A stretch of DNA of 64,000 nt from Pseudomicrostroma phylloplanum (Eukaryota > Basidiomycota > Exobasidiomycetes > Microstromatales): contig BCHS01000005.1 of NCBI GenBank assembly GCA_039545275.1, forward strand, positions 372,001-436,000, read 5' to 3'. The notes below the pieces were generated by a model. It saw nothing but the letters and a program-made list of their open reading frames with translations. It was not told the origin of the DNA and made no database searches. Made by a program: the position numbers and the translations under genes. Positions 21,532-30,752 of this stretch are shown here, piece after piece; the stretch's first letter is position 1; every line of letters starts with the position of its first letter.

Positions 21532-23163
21532 ATGTTCGCCGCCCGAAACGCTTCGTCCCTTCTCCGTACTGCTATTAAGCCAATTGCAACGCCTTCCCAA
21601 GCTCCCCTTCGCAACTTCTCGTCTTCTCGAACCAACATGGGAAAGGTGTGTATCGACGCACCATAGTAACTGATCATGGGAAGCGGAAGCTAATGCGAAT
21701 GCCGTCTCTCCCTCTCTGGGTCTCCCTTGTGTAGATTCTCGCTGTACTCTATGACGGTGGCAAGGTGAGTCTGAATGTCGTAGCGGCACAATTGCCTTTC
21801 GATCCTGCGGCTGATACAAATTACTCGCTCTCCCTATTGATAGGCCGCCTCCGAGGAGCCTCGTCTGCTCGGTACCACCGAGAACGTTCTGGGTCTCAGA
21901 GTGAGTAGCATACCGCTCATGACCTGCATGCACCGTCGCCTTTGTACTGACGCTTCTGACCCTTCGTCACCTTCTCATGTAGGACTGGGCCAAGGAGAAC
22001 GGACACGAGCTGATCGTGAGTATCCGACGACGCTGACCATACTCGTGCGCCTGGGCATTGTGCGTCTGCCAGCGATGACGCCGATGACCGCAAAGGAATT
22101 TCGACGGATCTCCTGAATTGGCATTTGCTCGGCAGACACGGCATCTTACCTGTGTCATCTTCCCCTCCCTCTTATCCCCGCCTTATCCCCACAGGTGACT
22201 TCGGATAAGGAAGGCAAGGACTCGGAGTTTCAAAAGCACGTAAAGGACGCAGAAGTCCTCATCACCACCCCCTTCCACCCCGGATATGCCACCAAGGAGA
22301 TCTTGGACTCGGCCAAGAACCTCAAGCTCGCCGTCACCGCTGGTGTAGGTTCGGACCACATCGATCTGAATGCTGCCAATGAGCACAAGATCACAGTCGC
22401 CGAGGTCTCGGGATCCAACGTCGTATCCGTAGCTGAGCACGTCATGATGACGATCCTCATCCTCGTCAGGAACTACAACGTCGGTCACGAGCAGGCCGTC
22501 GGAGGCAAGTGGCAGGTCTCGAACATCGCTCGAGACGCCTACGACCTCGAGGGCAAGGTTGTCGGAACCATCGGAGCCGGACGTATCGGCTACCGAGTCC
22601 TGGAGCGAATGGTTGCCTTCAACCCCAAGGAGCTCCTCTACTTTGACTACACCGCTCTGCCCGACGAGGCCGCCAAGAAGGTCGGCGCAAGGAGAGTTGA
22701 GGACTTGAACGACTTCCTCGGCCAGTGTGACGTTGTTACTGTCAACTGCCCCCTCCACGAGGGAACTCGCGACCTGATCAACAAGGACAACATCGGCAAG
22801 ATGAAGAAGAACTCTTGGCTCGTGAACACCGCTCGAGGAGCCATCTGCAACTCCGAAGCCGTTGCCGAGGCCGTGAACAGCGGCCACATCTTGGGCTACG
22901 GTGGTGACGTCTGGGAGGTTCAGCCTTCGCCTGCTTCCCACCCCTGGAGGAACATGCTCGGCCCTCACGGCCGAGGTAACGCCATGGTGCCTCACTACTC
23001 CGGAACCACTCTGGACGCTCAGAAGCGATACGCCGACGGTACCATTGAGATCATCAAGAACTACTTTGCCGGAAAGCCTCAGACCCCAGCCAACCTCATC
23101 GTTGAGAACGGTGAATACGCTACCAAGGCATACGGTCAGAGGAAGCAGGGTGTCTCCTCTTAG
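21532..23163 (+). CDS. FDH1: NAD-dependent formate dehydrogenase
   Basis: Oxidises formate to CO2 with NAD+. Five exons, 21532-21645, 21735-21764, 21844-21900, 21983-22015 and 22195-23163, give 400 aa. The N-terminus [38 protein letters not shown] is Arg/Ser-rich and acid-free, a likely mitochondrial presequence. The mature part begins [42 protein letters not shown] motifs: [10 protein letters not shown] (active-site Pro-Phe), [28 protein letters not shown] (Asn), GTIGAGRIG (Rossmann), [17 protein letters not shown] (catalytic Arg), [21 protein letters not shown], and [16 protein letters not shown] with the catalytic His. Exons 2-4 are only 30, 57 and 33 nt; each junction keeps phase and matches family sequence. 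Confidence 0.97.
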
Positions 23164-23562
23164 ATGTGTACGAATGAAAGAGTTGGGCCCAGCTGACATT
23201 GCCGCTGTGGGGCCTTTGGAAATATGACAAGGCGAGAGAAAGGGAGAGGAGAAATGAAACATCGAAGCGATTACTGGCTGTTTTGTGATCTATTATGACT
23301 TGCATTTTCTGCTCAATACGATCCACCGTACTATGCTTTAGATTGGCCACAGACAGAGCGCGTCACGTGGTGGAGGGCAGTGGGCAGATTGCCGACGGCG
23401 AGACCTTCTGCTCTCGGCAGATGCGCGGCGACTCACCAGTCTCCCGGCGACGTGCCGTGACCCCACCTTCCCGCACTTCCCTTGACCACTGACCATTGGA
23501 TCCGACTCGTACTCTCCCTGCTCTGAAGGAGACATTCGAGACAGACAGAAGCCCTGTCCAGA
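23164..23562. other. Intergenic, 0.4 kb
   Basis: Holds the FDH1 3'UTR, including an A/T-richer patch at 23275-23340 (TTTTGTGATCTATTATGACTTGCATTTTCTG), probably the polyadenylation region, and the promoter/leader of the Zn2Cys6 gene. No gene seen. Confidence 0.5.
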
Positions 23563-26500
23563 ATGAGCCACCAGCCGGACTCAAGAGAGAGCAGCCTCGC
23601 TGTCCCTTCGCCGCCGGTCGTGTCGAAGGACGAAAAGGAAAAGGAAAAGAAGGTGTCCTGTCTGGGATGCAGAGAGGCCAAGGTGAGGAGAGCTTGCCAA
23701 CAGAGAGACTGAGACGAGCCCGATTGGTCAGCTAGAGCTCACCCAATGAATCAACCCGCGTCCGCAATACAGGTCAAGTGTACTATAGATCCTGGAGAGG
23801 AGAGGTGTAAGCGATGTAGCAAATATGAGATGGACTGTCGGTTCGAGGGGCATAAGAGAGGGCGGAGGAAAGGCAAGATGTGAGTACGGCAACGACCGAT
23901 GCGCTACCGACGTAGACAGCCGCTTACCAGCGCATAAGACACCTTCCACGTTGACCTACCCAGAAAGCATCAGCAGATTACCCGCCGCTTCGAGCTCATT
24001 GCCAGGGCTCTGGAAGAGCTGCGAGGGTTGACTTCATCTCTGCAGGATCCGGCTGCGATGGCCCTCGTCGCCTCTCTACGTTACCAGCTCATCAGCTCCA
24101 CCTGCGTCAGCGAAGAGGCGAGGATAATCCTGAACAGCTCCAATTCTCCGGCAGCTCTGGACCATGGCCAGACGAGAGGCAAGAAGAGAGAGCGAAGCAC
24201 ACTGGACGACGATGGAGTCTCATCCTCAGACGAGGATGAAGAGCCGTCTGAACAGACGGCCCAAGTCGACCCTCGCTTGAGCGCCATCCAGCCCACATCT
24301 GCTGCCTTCTCTATCATGGACACCAGAGCGGACAATCGCAGCCTTGCTGTCACTCCTCGACCACCTCCTGGGGCCTACTCCCGCGAGTCGGGCATGGAGC
24401 AGCACAGGGGCAGCTCGGCCTCTCGTGGCATCACATCACAGGGCGGTAGGAGAGCCATGCTTCAGAGGGCCAGAGGAGCCGACACAGCATCAAATGCTCA
24501 GGCCAGCAAGTCTGCGAGCTTGCTTGCGGAGATAGAAGACTTCGAATCAGTCGCCATCGTGCCTCAGGCTGTACAGACACTAAGCAACCCTCTCAAGCTC
24601 CTCGCCCATGCTTCGGACGCAGTCGACTTTGCATCTCGATCATCTGCCGCTGCGGAGAGCTCGCGTCATGCTTCTGGATCCATTGAGGACAGGAACCGCT
24701 TCGTCCTGACACATGCCCGTGCGCCCGTCGAGGACGACGAACTTGTCCCACAGCACCGACGTCTGAACCAGACGATGGATCAGCGTGAGGCTGCTGCATG
24801 GGCTCACTTTGTCAGCACGCAAAGAAAGAAGGGAAGAGATACACGCGATGCCAAGCAGGGGGGCGCCTCACGCGACGCCCCGGAAGATCACGTCGAATGG
24901 TCGAGCTACTTCAGTCGAGGTGCTTTCCATCCTCGATACGATGCGGGCGGTGGACGTGATCCGATTGAGCGAGGGCTGGTCACCTTGAACCAAGCAGAAA
25001 CCTTGTTGTCATTGTGAGTAGCAGGCGCTGAAGGCCTATATGACGCCTTGGCTGATCTCACCTCGCTTCCACCCTCTGCAGCTTTTACGACAACTTCGGT
25101 ACCTTTATCCACTGTTTCGACCCAAATCTGTCAACTCTCTCCTACCTGCGAAAGCACTCTGCTTTCTCTGTCTGCGTTATCGCATACATTGCAGCAGATT
25201 TTCACCCAGACCCACAGTACGCCGAAATCGCTCGCACTCTGGAAGACGAGGTGGATCAGATGCTGCCGGCGATCATGAGTGGAGTGTACAAATCCGTAGA
25301 GGCTGCACAGGCCTGTTTGCTCCTGTAAGTGAGGAAATCGCTTCGTACGCCAGGCAGCATCCTGACTTCCACCTCCCTGGTACCCATGCAGGGCGATGTA
25401 CCAGCGCATGTCGGACTCGGCCGTCGATGACCAGACATGGGCGCTTTTGGGAACTGCTATCCGCATTGCGACTGAGCTGGGATGCAATCTTGCCTGCTTC
25501 TCCTTCTCTGCGCCTGTAGGCGACCCAGCGATCGAGAAGCACCACCGACAGTGAGTTCAGAACTGCTCCGTATTGGTCATGAGAGGAGGGATCACCCGGC
25601 TCATCACTGCCTGTACTCGTCTCTGATGGTTCTACTTTCGTAGATTGAAGAACACAGAGCGACTCTGGCTGAGTCTCTGGATTCACGAACGCACTCTAGA
25701 GTTCCAGACGGGTCAGAAGTTGTTCCTCGCCGAGGATCCCATCATTGCGGCGTGTGGGACATGGCACCAGCGGCCTTACGCCGTCACCCATCAGGACGAG
25801 GCATTGGTGGCCTTTGTCGATCTCCGCAGAATCATGGTAGGTACAATGGGCCAAGAGGCTACTGTCGTCACGCAAAGGGTCGTACTGATGACCTCTCGTC
25901 GCATCGAAACCATTACAGGATCGTCACGCTTCCACCTTCCACACACAGATCCTGCGCGCCCTCACCTCGCCAGACGGCGGTGGTCCTCACTCCAAGAGGC
26001 GCGATACTGGCCACAGCGAGCAATTGATGCTCCTCGTAGACCTCTTCCGCGCTAATGTGCACGTCGACTTCAAGCGCTGGGAGGAAAGCTGGTTGGCAAG
26101 CTCTTCTGACGGAGCTGTCAGCAAGAACCCCCTAATGTCGACGGGAATTCTGCATCTGCACTTTGCGACCCTGGTCATCCTCTCTCTTCCGCTACGCTCT
26201 GCTTCTGAGCGGCCCACACAAGACTTCGATGCACTTAGGCGAGACTGCTATGGTGCCGCCATTGGCTTCCTGTCGGCCTTCGTGGACCGAGCCGAACGTG
26301 GTCTGCTGCCCTGCATCACAAATGCGCTTGCAGTCTCGGCCGTGTACTGCTCCATCTTTGCGCTGAAGCTGGCGGTGCTCAGCTCTGAGATTGCGCCTTT
26401 CATCAACAGAGAGCGAGTAGCGAAGCTTGCAAAGGGTGAGATCTCACTTAGAGGGGGTATCTCAACGAAATCGTTTGCTTCCAGGCTCACCAGATCTTGC

Positions 26501-27340
26501 TTCTCCCTTTCCCTTCTTCCACCGACAGGTCTAGCCCGCGAGCTGCAGAAAGCAGGAAGCTATCCAGCACACCGTTCCAAGCGCTCCGTCCCCGCCCGCT
26601 TCGCAGAGTACCTCTTCGGCTACCTCTCCCGCTGGGAGGCCATCCGATCTCCCCAGATCAGCGCCGGCGCTGGAGCCACCCCTGCCGCCGGAGGCACCGC
26701 AGGCGGGTCAATACTGCAGCCCCAGCTCCACTCCCTGACCCACTTCACCCCGCTGCCCGAGGCGACGATGGCGCCCACGCCCCACGGCAATGGCTCCTCG
26801 AGCGGGCAAACAGGAGCAGACTTTGATGGGACGGCCTTTGATTTGCCCACGGGGATGCCGTACGGCCCTGCGTCGCAGCAGCTGCAGCATCAGCAGATGC
26901 TCTTCTCACAGCAACATGGTCAGGGGTCACAGCAGGGACATCAACAGCAGCAGCAACAGCAGCAACAGCAAGATCACGCTACCTCCCCTTGGAGTACCAT
27001 GGCGACCACTCCGCAGATGTCTGCAACGGGTGGGGGGATGGACGCTCAGCAGAACGGTACTGGAGACGGCGCTTCGAGCCTGGAGGACTTCTGGAAATCC
27101 ATGGGCGGGCCTGGATGGGACAGTATGAGTGAGTAGCCCCCTCCCGTCGTGAAGCAGCAGCAGCGGCAGCAGCCAGTTGTGGACAGTATCTGACTGACAA
27201 AAGCGTCACGCTCCTCCTTCGGTTGCTTTATTTTTCCTCGCTCAGCCGGATTCGCGCCCCTGCTGGACCAGATGGCCGGTTTCGACTTTATCACCTCCGT
27301 TGCGCCGCCTAATGCTCCTGGTGGCGGACCAGGAGATTGA
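23563..27340 (+). CDS. Zn2Cys6 transcription factor with fungal regulatory domain
   Basis: Nuclear DNA-binding regulator; target unknown. Nine exons: 23563-23682, 23773-23879, 23964-25013, 25082-25324, 25392-25550, 25644-25836, 25919-26435, 26529-27128, 27246-27340; 1027 aa, all junctions in phase. The zinc cluster is at about 33-64, VSCLGCREAK|VKCTIDPGEERCKRCSKYEMDCRF, i.e. C-x2-C-x6-C, then C-x2-C-x6-C, followed by a basic patch HKRGRRKGKM and a helix ITRRFELIARALEELRGL suited to dimerisation. After a disordered Ser/Arg-rich middle, the fungal transcription-factor domain begins at TLLSFFYDNFGTFIHCFDPNLSTL and includes AIRIATELGCNL and RLWLSLWIHERTLEFQTG. The C-terminal half has a polyglutamine run (26944-26973) and a final TGFAPLLDQMAGFDF, possibly an activation segment. 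An alternative reads through the intron at 26436-26528, which stays open. Confidence 0.88.
26944..26973 (+). repeat. CAG/CAA repeat encoding polyglutamine
   Basis: A (CAACAGCAG)n-type run that encodes about ten consecutive Gln in the C-terminal region of the Zn2Cys6 regulator. The mix of CAG and CAA should lower slippage compared with a pure tract. Confidence 0.85.
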
Positions 27341-27560
27341 GCTTTGTAAAGCAAAAGTAGTCAAGAGGGGCAGGGGAGGCGAGGATGTAACTTTGTACTT
27401 GTTTCTTCGGAATAGCATTCTTACAGGACTGTAGCAAGCTTCGTGCGTGTGCTCGTATGAATCAGGTGACCTAGATATATTGCCTTGTTCGTATCGCCAG
27501 CTATGAGTGCCCTTGGGCGGGCCTGTATCGTACAAGTGGAAAATTGCCATGCTTTCTACC

Positions 27561-27580
27561 GCTCAGCTCAGCTCAGCTCA
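27561..27580. repeat. Short pentanucleotide repeat (GCTCA)4
   Basis: Four perfect copies of GCTCA that overlap the stop codon of the leftward TMEM135-like gene and run into its 3'UTR. Probably neutral. Confidence 0.75.
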
Positions 27581-29878
27581 ACTGGCGACAGCCTTGGCCT
27601 TGACTCTCGAATCCCTCGCATTACTCCTCAGCACCCACGCCATGACACTAGTGATTCCCCTGAGCGACTGTGGTCTAAAGCGCGCCGCGGTGACAACGAT
27701 CGCGCCCGCGAGGCCAAAGACGATTCGTTCGGCCCATACTGCTCCACTTTCACCGTTGCTGAGCCAGCCGGGACGGAGCATCTCTGCGCAGGCGTACAGT
27801 GCTCGCGGGGCGACGTATAGTGCCATTTCGGCCCTCTTGCGCTTCTCCTCTATAAAGATCGCAAAGCCGCATGCAAAAGAGCCCATCAGGGGGCCCAAGC
27901 CACCGTCCCAGAATCGATGCGAGACAGAGGGGAAGAGGCGAGGCAGGACAAGGGTACGGCCGAGACAGACCATGAACCAGATGGAGGCGATGAAGGTGGC
28001 GAGGAAGCTTGCGCTTCTGGCCGAGCCCATGAGGACCTTTTGGATCGCATCGATGGGGTTTTTGGCGAATTGGCGCGGGTTGAAGAGGAGCCTGGGGAGG
28101 AGATGGACGGGGATGTAGATGCCCATGCAGACCTTCCATCCCCTGAGCCAGCGCAGGGCAGCATTCGCGAGACAGGAGGAGCCGCCCACGCCGCAGTGGA
28201 CTAGTTCGCAGGGCATGCCTCCCATTCTTCCGCTGCCCCTTCGGCCTGCAGCTCCTGACAGGACGTATCCGGGTACTGGATCACCGCCAGGTCGGTGTGG
28301 ATCACGAGCGACCTCTCTGCCCTGCGCGAGAGTTGTTGCGTTTGCCTCCTTTGCTTCCTTGATCAGTCGACGGGCATCACTACCGCTGTGCGGCAGGCGG
28401 GTCGGATCGCCCCACTCATATGGCAAGCCGAGTGATTCGGCAAGCGAGCCGAGCATATCGATTCCCTGTGGAGTGACACTTGGGTTGCCATAACCCCAGA
28501 CATGAGGCTTGCCATTACGAATCCCCCGCAGAGCCAAGAGAAGGCGTTCGTCCATTGTTGCTAGATTGGTGATCCACTTGACGTAGGTCGGGGGCAGTCG
28601 CTCCGGCGCATAGAACCAGGACCACATAATGACGGCACAGCACATGACAAAGGTCAAGCCCTCTGCTTGACTGACAAGGGCGGACTTGATCGCAGTCGCA
28701 AAACCCTCTCGAACGGTGAACCTGCTTCGCCAGCTGACACCTCCACTTCTAAGGGTACTACCTAGCTGCTCGCGCGATCGATCTTTGCCTAGAATTCGGG
28801 TACTGCCTTTGGGCAATGTGCCGACGATCTCCCCTGCTGAGCCTGTGAGCAACGGCATTGCTCGAATTAGCGTGTCCAGACCACGGACAAGAGCAAAGAG
28901 TGTCAGGTCGACGGTAGGGGAAGGCTTTCCAAGTGCCTTTGACCTCTCGGCGAAAGTAGTATTGGTGGCCGTGGCAGGCGGTGGCAAGCCACTGGACGGA
29001 TCATATGCGTTGAGAGACTTCTCCGGGTCGTTGGGTAGTGTCTTTGGTTGTAGGACAGGGCTCAGAGATCCGGGATGGGCCGGTGTGACCGGGATAGAGA
29101 GACTGGTCAATCTAGCGAGAAAGTGGCCACCGGGAGCTAGAGGGGTGGGTAGGCCGGACGGGCGCACTGACGTAGAGGTCGGAGAGAACCTAGCGATGAT
29201 ACTCTTCTTGAGACTGTTAAGGGACGGGCTCGGCAGCATACCAGGTCGAGATGTTCCTCCAAGACGCTTGCTGGAGTCAGATGGCGATGCAGCCGAAGTC
29301 CCTTGAACGAGCATGAGGGAGGTGCCGGATGATAGAGCTGCAGCTACGAAGCAAGTCCAGACGCGTATGTGCTGAATCTTTGCCAATCTAGTCTGTGAAT
29401 ACGAAGAAGAAGAAGAGCTAGTGGCTCCCTTGAGACCTCCTTTGATGAAGAGGGAGGCGAGCAGCTCATCGAGAACGGCTGTTCCGAGCATAGCTGCAGC
29501 ACACGCAGCCGCCATGCCCTGTGGTCCAAGTGCGACCCCTGCCGCCTTGCCTACATCCTTGGCAATAGAAGGCATACCTCGCAGAGTCGGCAGCACAATG
29601 TCCTCCCATGTTGATGTAGACGACTCGGGAACGACGACTGGAGTGTCCCCTTGTGCCAATTCTCGGGCTGCTCGCTTCTCTTCTCTGACTCGCTTCTGCA
29701 GTAATCTGATGCGCTTGATCTCATGGGTGACGAACCGCAAGATGGCCTTGAGGATCGAAGGGATGAGGTCGACGAGGTAGCCTATGAGGTATGCCTTTGC
29801 TGCTGGGTCGAGAACGGAGCGAGCAAGCCGCACACGCCTCTGACGTCGCGAAGTCGGCGTGAGAGAGACCGAGGACAT
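27578..29878 (-). CDS. TMEM135-like peroxisomal/mitochondrial membrane protein
   Basis: Single exon, about 766 aa from the ATG at 29878 (MSSVSLTPTSRRQRRVRLARSVLDPAAKAYLIGYLVDLIPSILK). The C-terminal half has the Cys-rich TMEM135 N-domain signature followed by membrane segments: CELVHCGVGGSSCLANAALRWLRGWKVCMGIYIPVHLLPRLL, SASFLATFIASIWFMVCLGR and SFACGFAIFIEEKRKRAEMALYVAPRALYACAEML. Earlier hydrophobic stretches (MAAACAAAMLGTAVLDELLASLF, FVAAALSSGTSLMLV, LTFVMCCAVIMWSWF) suggest five or more spans with a long disordered Ser/Pro-rich loop at about 235-400. In animals TMEM135 is tied to peroxisome and mitochondrial lipid metabolism; the fungal role is not settled. The frame is open upstream of 29878, but there it reads through a hexanucleotide repeat and looks non-coding. 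Confidence 0.7.
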   Translation of the reverse strand: MSSVSLTPTSRRQRRVRLARSVLDPAAKAYLIGYLVDLIPSILKAILRFVTHEIKRIRLLQKRVREEKRAARELAQGDTPVVVPESSTSTWEDIVLPTLRGMPSIAKDVGKAAGVALGPQGMAAACAAAMLGTAVLDELLASLFIKGGLKGATSSSSSSYSQTRLAKIQHIRVWTCFVAAALSSGTSLMLVQGTSAASPSDSSKRLGGTSRPGMLPSPSLNSLKKSIIARFSPTSTSVRPSGLPTPLAPGGHFLARLTSLSIPVTPAHPGSLSPVLQPKTLPNDPEKSLNAYDPSSGLPPPATATNTTFAERSKALGKPSPTVDLTLFALVRGLDTLIRAMPLLTGSAGEIVGTLPKGSTRILGKDRSREQLGSTLRSGGVSWRSRFTVREGFATAIKSALVSQAEGLTFVMCCAVIMWSWFYAPERLPPTYVKWITNLATMDERLLLALRGIRNGKPHVWGYGNPSVTPQGIDMLGSLAESLGLPYEWGDPTRLPHSGSDARRLIKEAKEANATTLAQGREVARDPHRPGGDPVPGYVLSGAAGRRGSGRMGGMPCELVHCGVGGSSCLANAALRWLRGWKVCMGIYIPVHLLPRLLFNPRQFAKNPIDAIQKVLMGSARSASFLATFIASIWFMVCLGRTLVLPRLFPSVSHRFWDGGLGPLMGSFACGFAIFIEEKRKRAEMALYVAPRALYACAEMLRPGWLSNGESGAVWAERIVFGLAGAIVVTAARFRPQSLRGITSVMAWVLRSNARDSRVKAKAVAS

Positions 29879-30752
29879 TGCCCCGACGGGGGAGAGGAGG
29901 AGGGAGGGGGAAGATACGAGGTGCGGACGAAGGGCCGGCCGAGGTGTACAATCAATGTTCCACAAGGACGAAGAAGAAGAAGAAGAAAGAAGAAGCGAAC
30001 GACGAACGACACTTGTCCAGGCCGCGGCCAGCCTACGCCTACGCCCACGCCCACGCCCACGCCCACGCCCACCACGCCTCGCGTCCCGCCCGCCGCCCGC
30101 TCGGCTGCAACACGGGCCATGCCTGTGTCCCTGCCGCCGGCCCGAAGCCGGTCCGATCCCTCCGGCAATCGGGGCCGCGGGGCGTGGAGAAGCGTGCTGC
30201 CCGTGTTGCACCCGATTTCACTATCATCGTTCAGACCACCAAGCAGCTGCACAGCACACACGATGCTCGCGAAAGAGAGGAAAGTCGAGGTTGACTGGGT
30301 ATTCGGAGATGAGGACGCAAAGCGCGCAGAGAAGAAAAGGAAAAACAAGACAAGGAAACAAGGAAAGCAAAGGCAAGGGAGGGGGGTGGCACACTAAAGG
30401 CCTAAAGCGAAGACCAAGGAAGTCATCGTCATCGTCAGGCTGACTGACTAGCAGTATCGACGGTATAAAACGGGGAAAGCGTAAAAGGGAGAGAAGCGAG
30501 AAAGGGCGTTAGAGGGGGAAATATCGACGTGAATACCGGGAAAAAGCAAGCAAAGGAAGAAGCGGGCGGCCAAGGATAGCCACTGAGGCTATGGCGCAGC
30601 GTCGTCTCGAAGTAGAAGCTGATAAAGAGTGTAAGTTGGCCAGTCATGCCCTGCGGAGTAGGAGAGAAGGGGGGAGGTTGTCTCCCTTTTGCCATCGTGA
30701 TGCGGTCGTAAAGAAAAGTCTGCCATTCGAAATGTACTGTTGTCCGCACTTG
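29879..30752. other. Intergenic region upstream of the TMEM135-like gene
   Basis: Low-complexity DNA: an AGA-rich block at 29965-29998 (GAAGAAGAAGAAGAAAG), a hexanucleotide repeat at 30032-30073, an AAG-rich stretch at 30330-30390, and a perfect rightward TATAAAA at 30463 with no rightward gene after it. The right end is the 3'UTR of the Rax2-like gene. Frames here on both strands are repeat-driven. Confidence 0.5.
30032..30073. repeat. Hexanucleotide repeat (CGCCCA/CGCCTA)n
   Basis: About seven copies of a CCCACG/CCTACG unit 160 bp upstream of the TMEM135-like start, in its probable 5'UTR or promoter. The leading two units carry T in place of C. Confidence 0.85.

Noticed and set aside
22183..23262. 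359-codon leftward frame antisense to formate dehydrogenase
   Set aside because: Shadow of a strongly biased coding exon; its translation is low-complexity Val/Leu/Asp/Gly.
29879..30211. N-terminal extension of the TMEM135-like frame
   Set aside because: It reads through a hexanucleotide repeat and an AGA-rich block; composition differs sharply from the protein after 29878.
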